Assembly (NCBI GenBank): GCA_937925775.1
Contig: CALAMM010000108.1
Location: 1 to 7,285 of the forward strand
DNA: 7,285 nucleotides
Direction: 5' to 3'
Origin: an uncultured Fimbriimonadales bacterium
GTDB taxonomy: Bacteria; Armatimonadota; Fimbriimonadia; Fimbriimonadales; GBS-DC
This document shows, piece by piece, positions 6,224 through 7,285 of the stretch. The position numbers and the translations under genes are program-made. The notes below the pieces were generated by a model. The model searched no databases. It was not told the origin of the DNA and worked only from the letters and a program-made list of their open reading frames with translations. Numbering within the stretch: the stretch's first letter is position 1; each line of letters begins with the position of its first letter.

Positions 6224-7225
6224 CTATCTCGAAGGGAGTGAGGCATCAGGCGTGCTTGACGCGACTGGCTCGTGCCCCTGCTCTGCCGGCAACGCATCCG
6301 TCTCTTCGCTTGCAGGGGCGATGCCCTCCTCCAGTTCCCGCACCTTCTGCAGCGCTGCGACGGCGACTTCGATTTGGTCATCCGTCGGCTCGCGCGTCGT
6401 CAGATACTGCGTCCACAAGCCCGGCGCAAGCAGCCCGCGCGCTAAGAACCCGCTTTTGAACATTCCTGCCAAGCGGATAATCTCGTAGGTGATGCTGGCG
6501 ATTACGGGCAGCAGCGCAAGGTGCATCGGGATGCGGATATAAGCGGGCGGACGCCCCAGAAACGCGAACACGAAAATGCTGAGGATAAGCACCAGGAGCA
6601 CGAAGCTCGTGCCGCAGCGCGGGTGGAGCCGTGTCTGGCGTCGGGCAGCGTCCACAGAGACCTCGCCCTCCTCCTCCAGCGCGTTAATCGCCTTATGCTC
6701 CGCGCCATGATACTGGAACACGCGCCGGATGTCAGGTAGCAGTCCAATCAATCCCACATAGAGTAGAAAAACCGCGATGCGCAGCCCGCCGTCGACCATA
6801 TTGCGTGCGATGTTGCCCCAGCCCTCACGCGCCAGCCAATCGGTCAGCAGTGTCGGCAGCACAAAGAACAGGAAAACGCCTATCGCGAAGCCCCCAAGCG
6901 CCGACGCGCCAATCGCTATATCCTGCACGGGCTTCGACATCGGCTTAATCTCAGGGTCGTGCTGGAGCTGCACCTGGCTGGAAAAATGGAGCGACTTGAT
7001 TCCCAACGCGAGCGCGTCGACGAGCATGAACACGCCTCGCAACAGCGGGCGGTTCAAGAACTGCAGTTTGCCCAAAATCGTGTTCTCGATGGGTTCCGCG
7101 TGTACCACCATTCCGCCGTCGGGCTTGCGGCAGGCGATGGCGAAATAGCGGGGGCTGCGCATCATCACGCCTTCGATGACCGCCTGCCCCCCATAACGCC
7201 AGTATGCGGGCTTTTGTGGGTTCAT
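6224..7225 (-). CDS. DUF1385 family membrane protein (YqhQ-like)
   Basis: The 333-residue product has the family's N-terminal signature GGQAVIEGVMMR (12-23) and the conserved HGAEHKAINALE (173-184) and HPRCGTSF (201-208). The conserved His, Glu and Cys residues explain why databases often label the family a putative metal-dependent enzyme; no reaction is established to my knowledge. Hydrophobic segments lie near 103-126, 148-164, 207-224 and 233-250, so it is an integral membrane protein. The last 40 residues are polar, acidic and probably disordered. Its ATG shares an ATGA with the stop of the upstream rpmE, implying translational coupling within one operon. In several bacterial groups rpmE, a DUF1385 gene and prfA/prmC occur together, which matches this order. 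It converges with the terminase gene and no terminator is visible between them. Confidence 0.92.
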   Translation of the reverse strand: MNPQKPAYWRYGGQAVIEGVMMRSPRYFAIACRKPDGGMVVHAEPIENTILGKLQFLNRPLLRGVFMLVDALALGIKSLHFSSQVQLQHDPEIKPMSKPVQDIAIGASALGGFAIGVFLFFVLPTLLTDWLAREGWGNIARNMVDGGLRIAVFLLYVGLIGLLPDIRRVFQYHGAEHKAINALEEEGEVSVDAARRQTRLHPRCGTSFVLLVLILSIFVFAFLGRPPAYIRIPMHLALLPVIASITYEIIRLAGMFKSGFLARGLLAPGLWTQYLTTREPTDDQIEVAVAALQKVRELEEGIAPASEETDALPAEQGHEPVASSTPDASLPSR

Positions 7226-7285
7226 CCGCGACTTTTGTAGTTTTGGTACTTGCGCATGAACCGTTCCACGCGCCCTTCGGTATCT
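7222..7285 (-). CDS. rpmE: Ribosomal protein bL31, C-terminal end only
   Basis: The last 20 codons of a gene entering from the right edge read DTEGRVERFMRKYQNYKSRG and then TGA. This matches the end of bL31, where a segment like GGRVDRFNKRF or GGRVERFMKRY closes the protein after the zinc-binding part. The rest lies outside the window, so it cannot be told whether this is the zinc-binding form. Its stop overlaps the DUF1385 start by 4 nt (ATGA). The known pairing of rpmE with DUF1385 genes supports the call, which otherwise rests on a short stretch. Confidence 0.75.
   Translation of the reverse strand, partial: DTEGRVERFMRKYQNYKSRG

Overview
This is a GC-rich bacterial chromosomal window. 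It holds the end of a CRISPR array, a repeat-rich intergenic stretch, four plus-strand protein genes, one tRNA gene, and a minus-strand pair of genes entering from the right edge. The lineage cannot be fixed from the sequence alone. A CRISPR repeat ending in ATTGAAAC, a short IF-2, TATAAT-type promoters (one placed for a leaderless mRNA) and an rpmE-DUF1385 pair would suit a thermophilic or deep-branching non-proteobacterial group such as Armatimonadota, but this is only a guess.

Layout. Positions 1-96 are the leader-distal end of a CRISPR array: one intact 30-nt repeat, one 36-nt spacer and one decayed terminal repeat. Positions 97-457 carry no convincing gene. This stretch is packed with inverted repeats, including two inverted copies of a C/G-rich dispersed-type repeat (103-130 and 317-352), several perfect hairpins and a strong G-quadruplex motif. 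A TATAAT box at 420-425 leads to infB (458-2392, translation initiation factor IF-2). A 25-nt gap follows, holding an inverted repeat and an extended -10 promoter very close to the next start. Next come a PilC/GspF inner-membrane platform protein (about 2421-3629) and a J-domain/TPR/multi-pass membrane protein (3681-4793).

A promoter overlapping the end of that gene drives an initiator tRNA-fMet (4834-4910), recognisable by its C1-A72 mismatch and three G-C pairs in the anticodon stem. A T-tract and a short hairpin-bearing leader separate it from a complete phage-type terminase large subunit gene (4983-6209). No other phage gene accompanies it. The terminase converges with a DUF1385 (YqhQ-like) membrane protein gene on the minus strand (7225-6224). 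The start of that gene overlaps the stop of a truncated rpmE (ribosomal protein bL31) that runs off the right edge.

How the parts relate. IF-2 and the initiator tRNA are direct partners in translation initiation and lie about 2.4 kb apart, with rpmE also nearby, so the background is core translation. The platform protein and the J-protein appear to form a short transcription unit of their own. The least expected items are the lone intact terminase next to the tRNA, the likely leaderless platform-protein promoter with an overlapping palindrome, the J-domain/TPR/membrane architecture, and the structured repeats between the CRISPR array and infB. No clearly new multi-gene system is visible.
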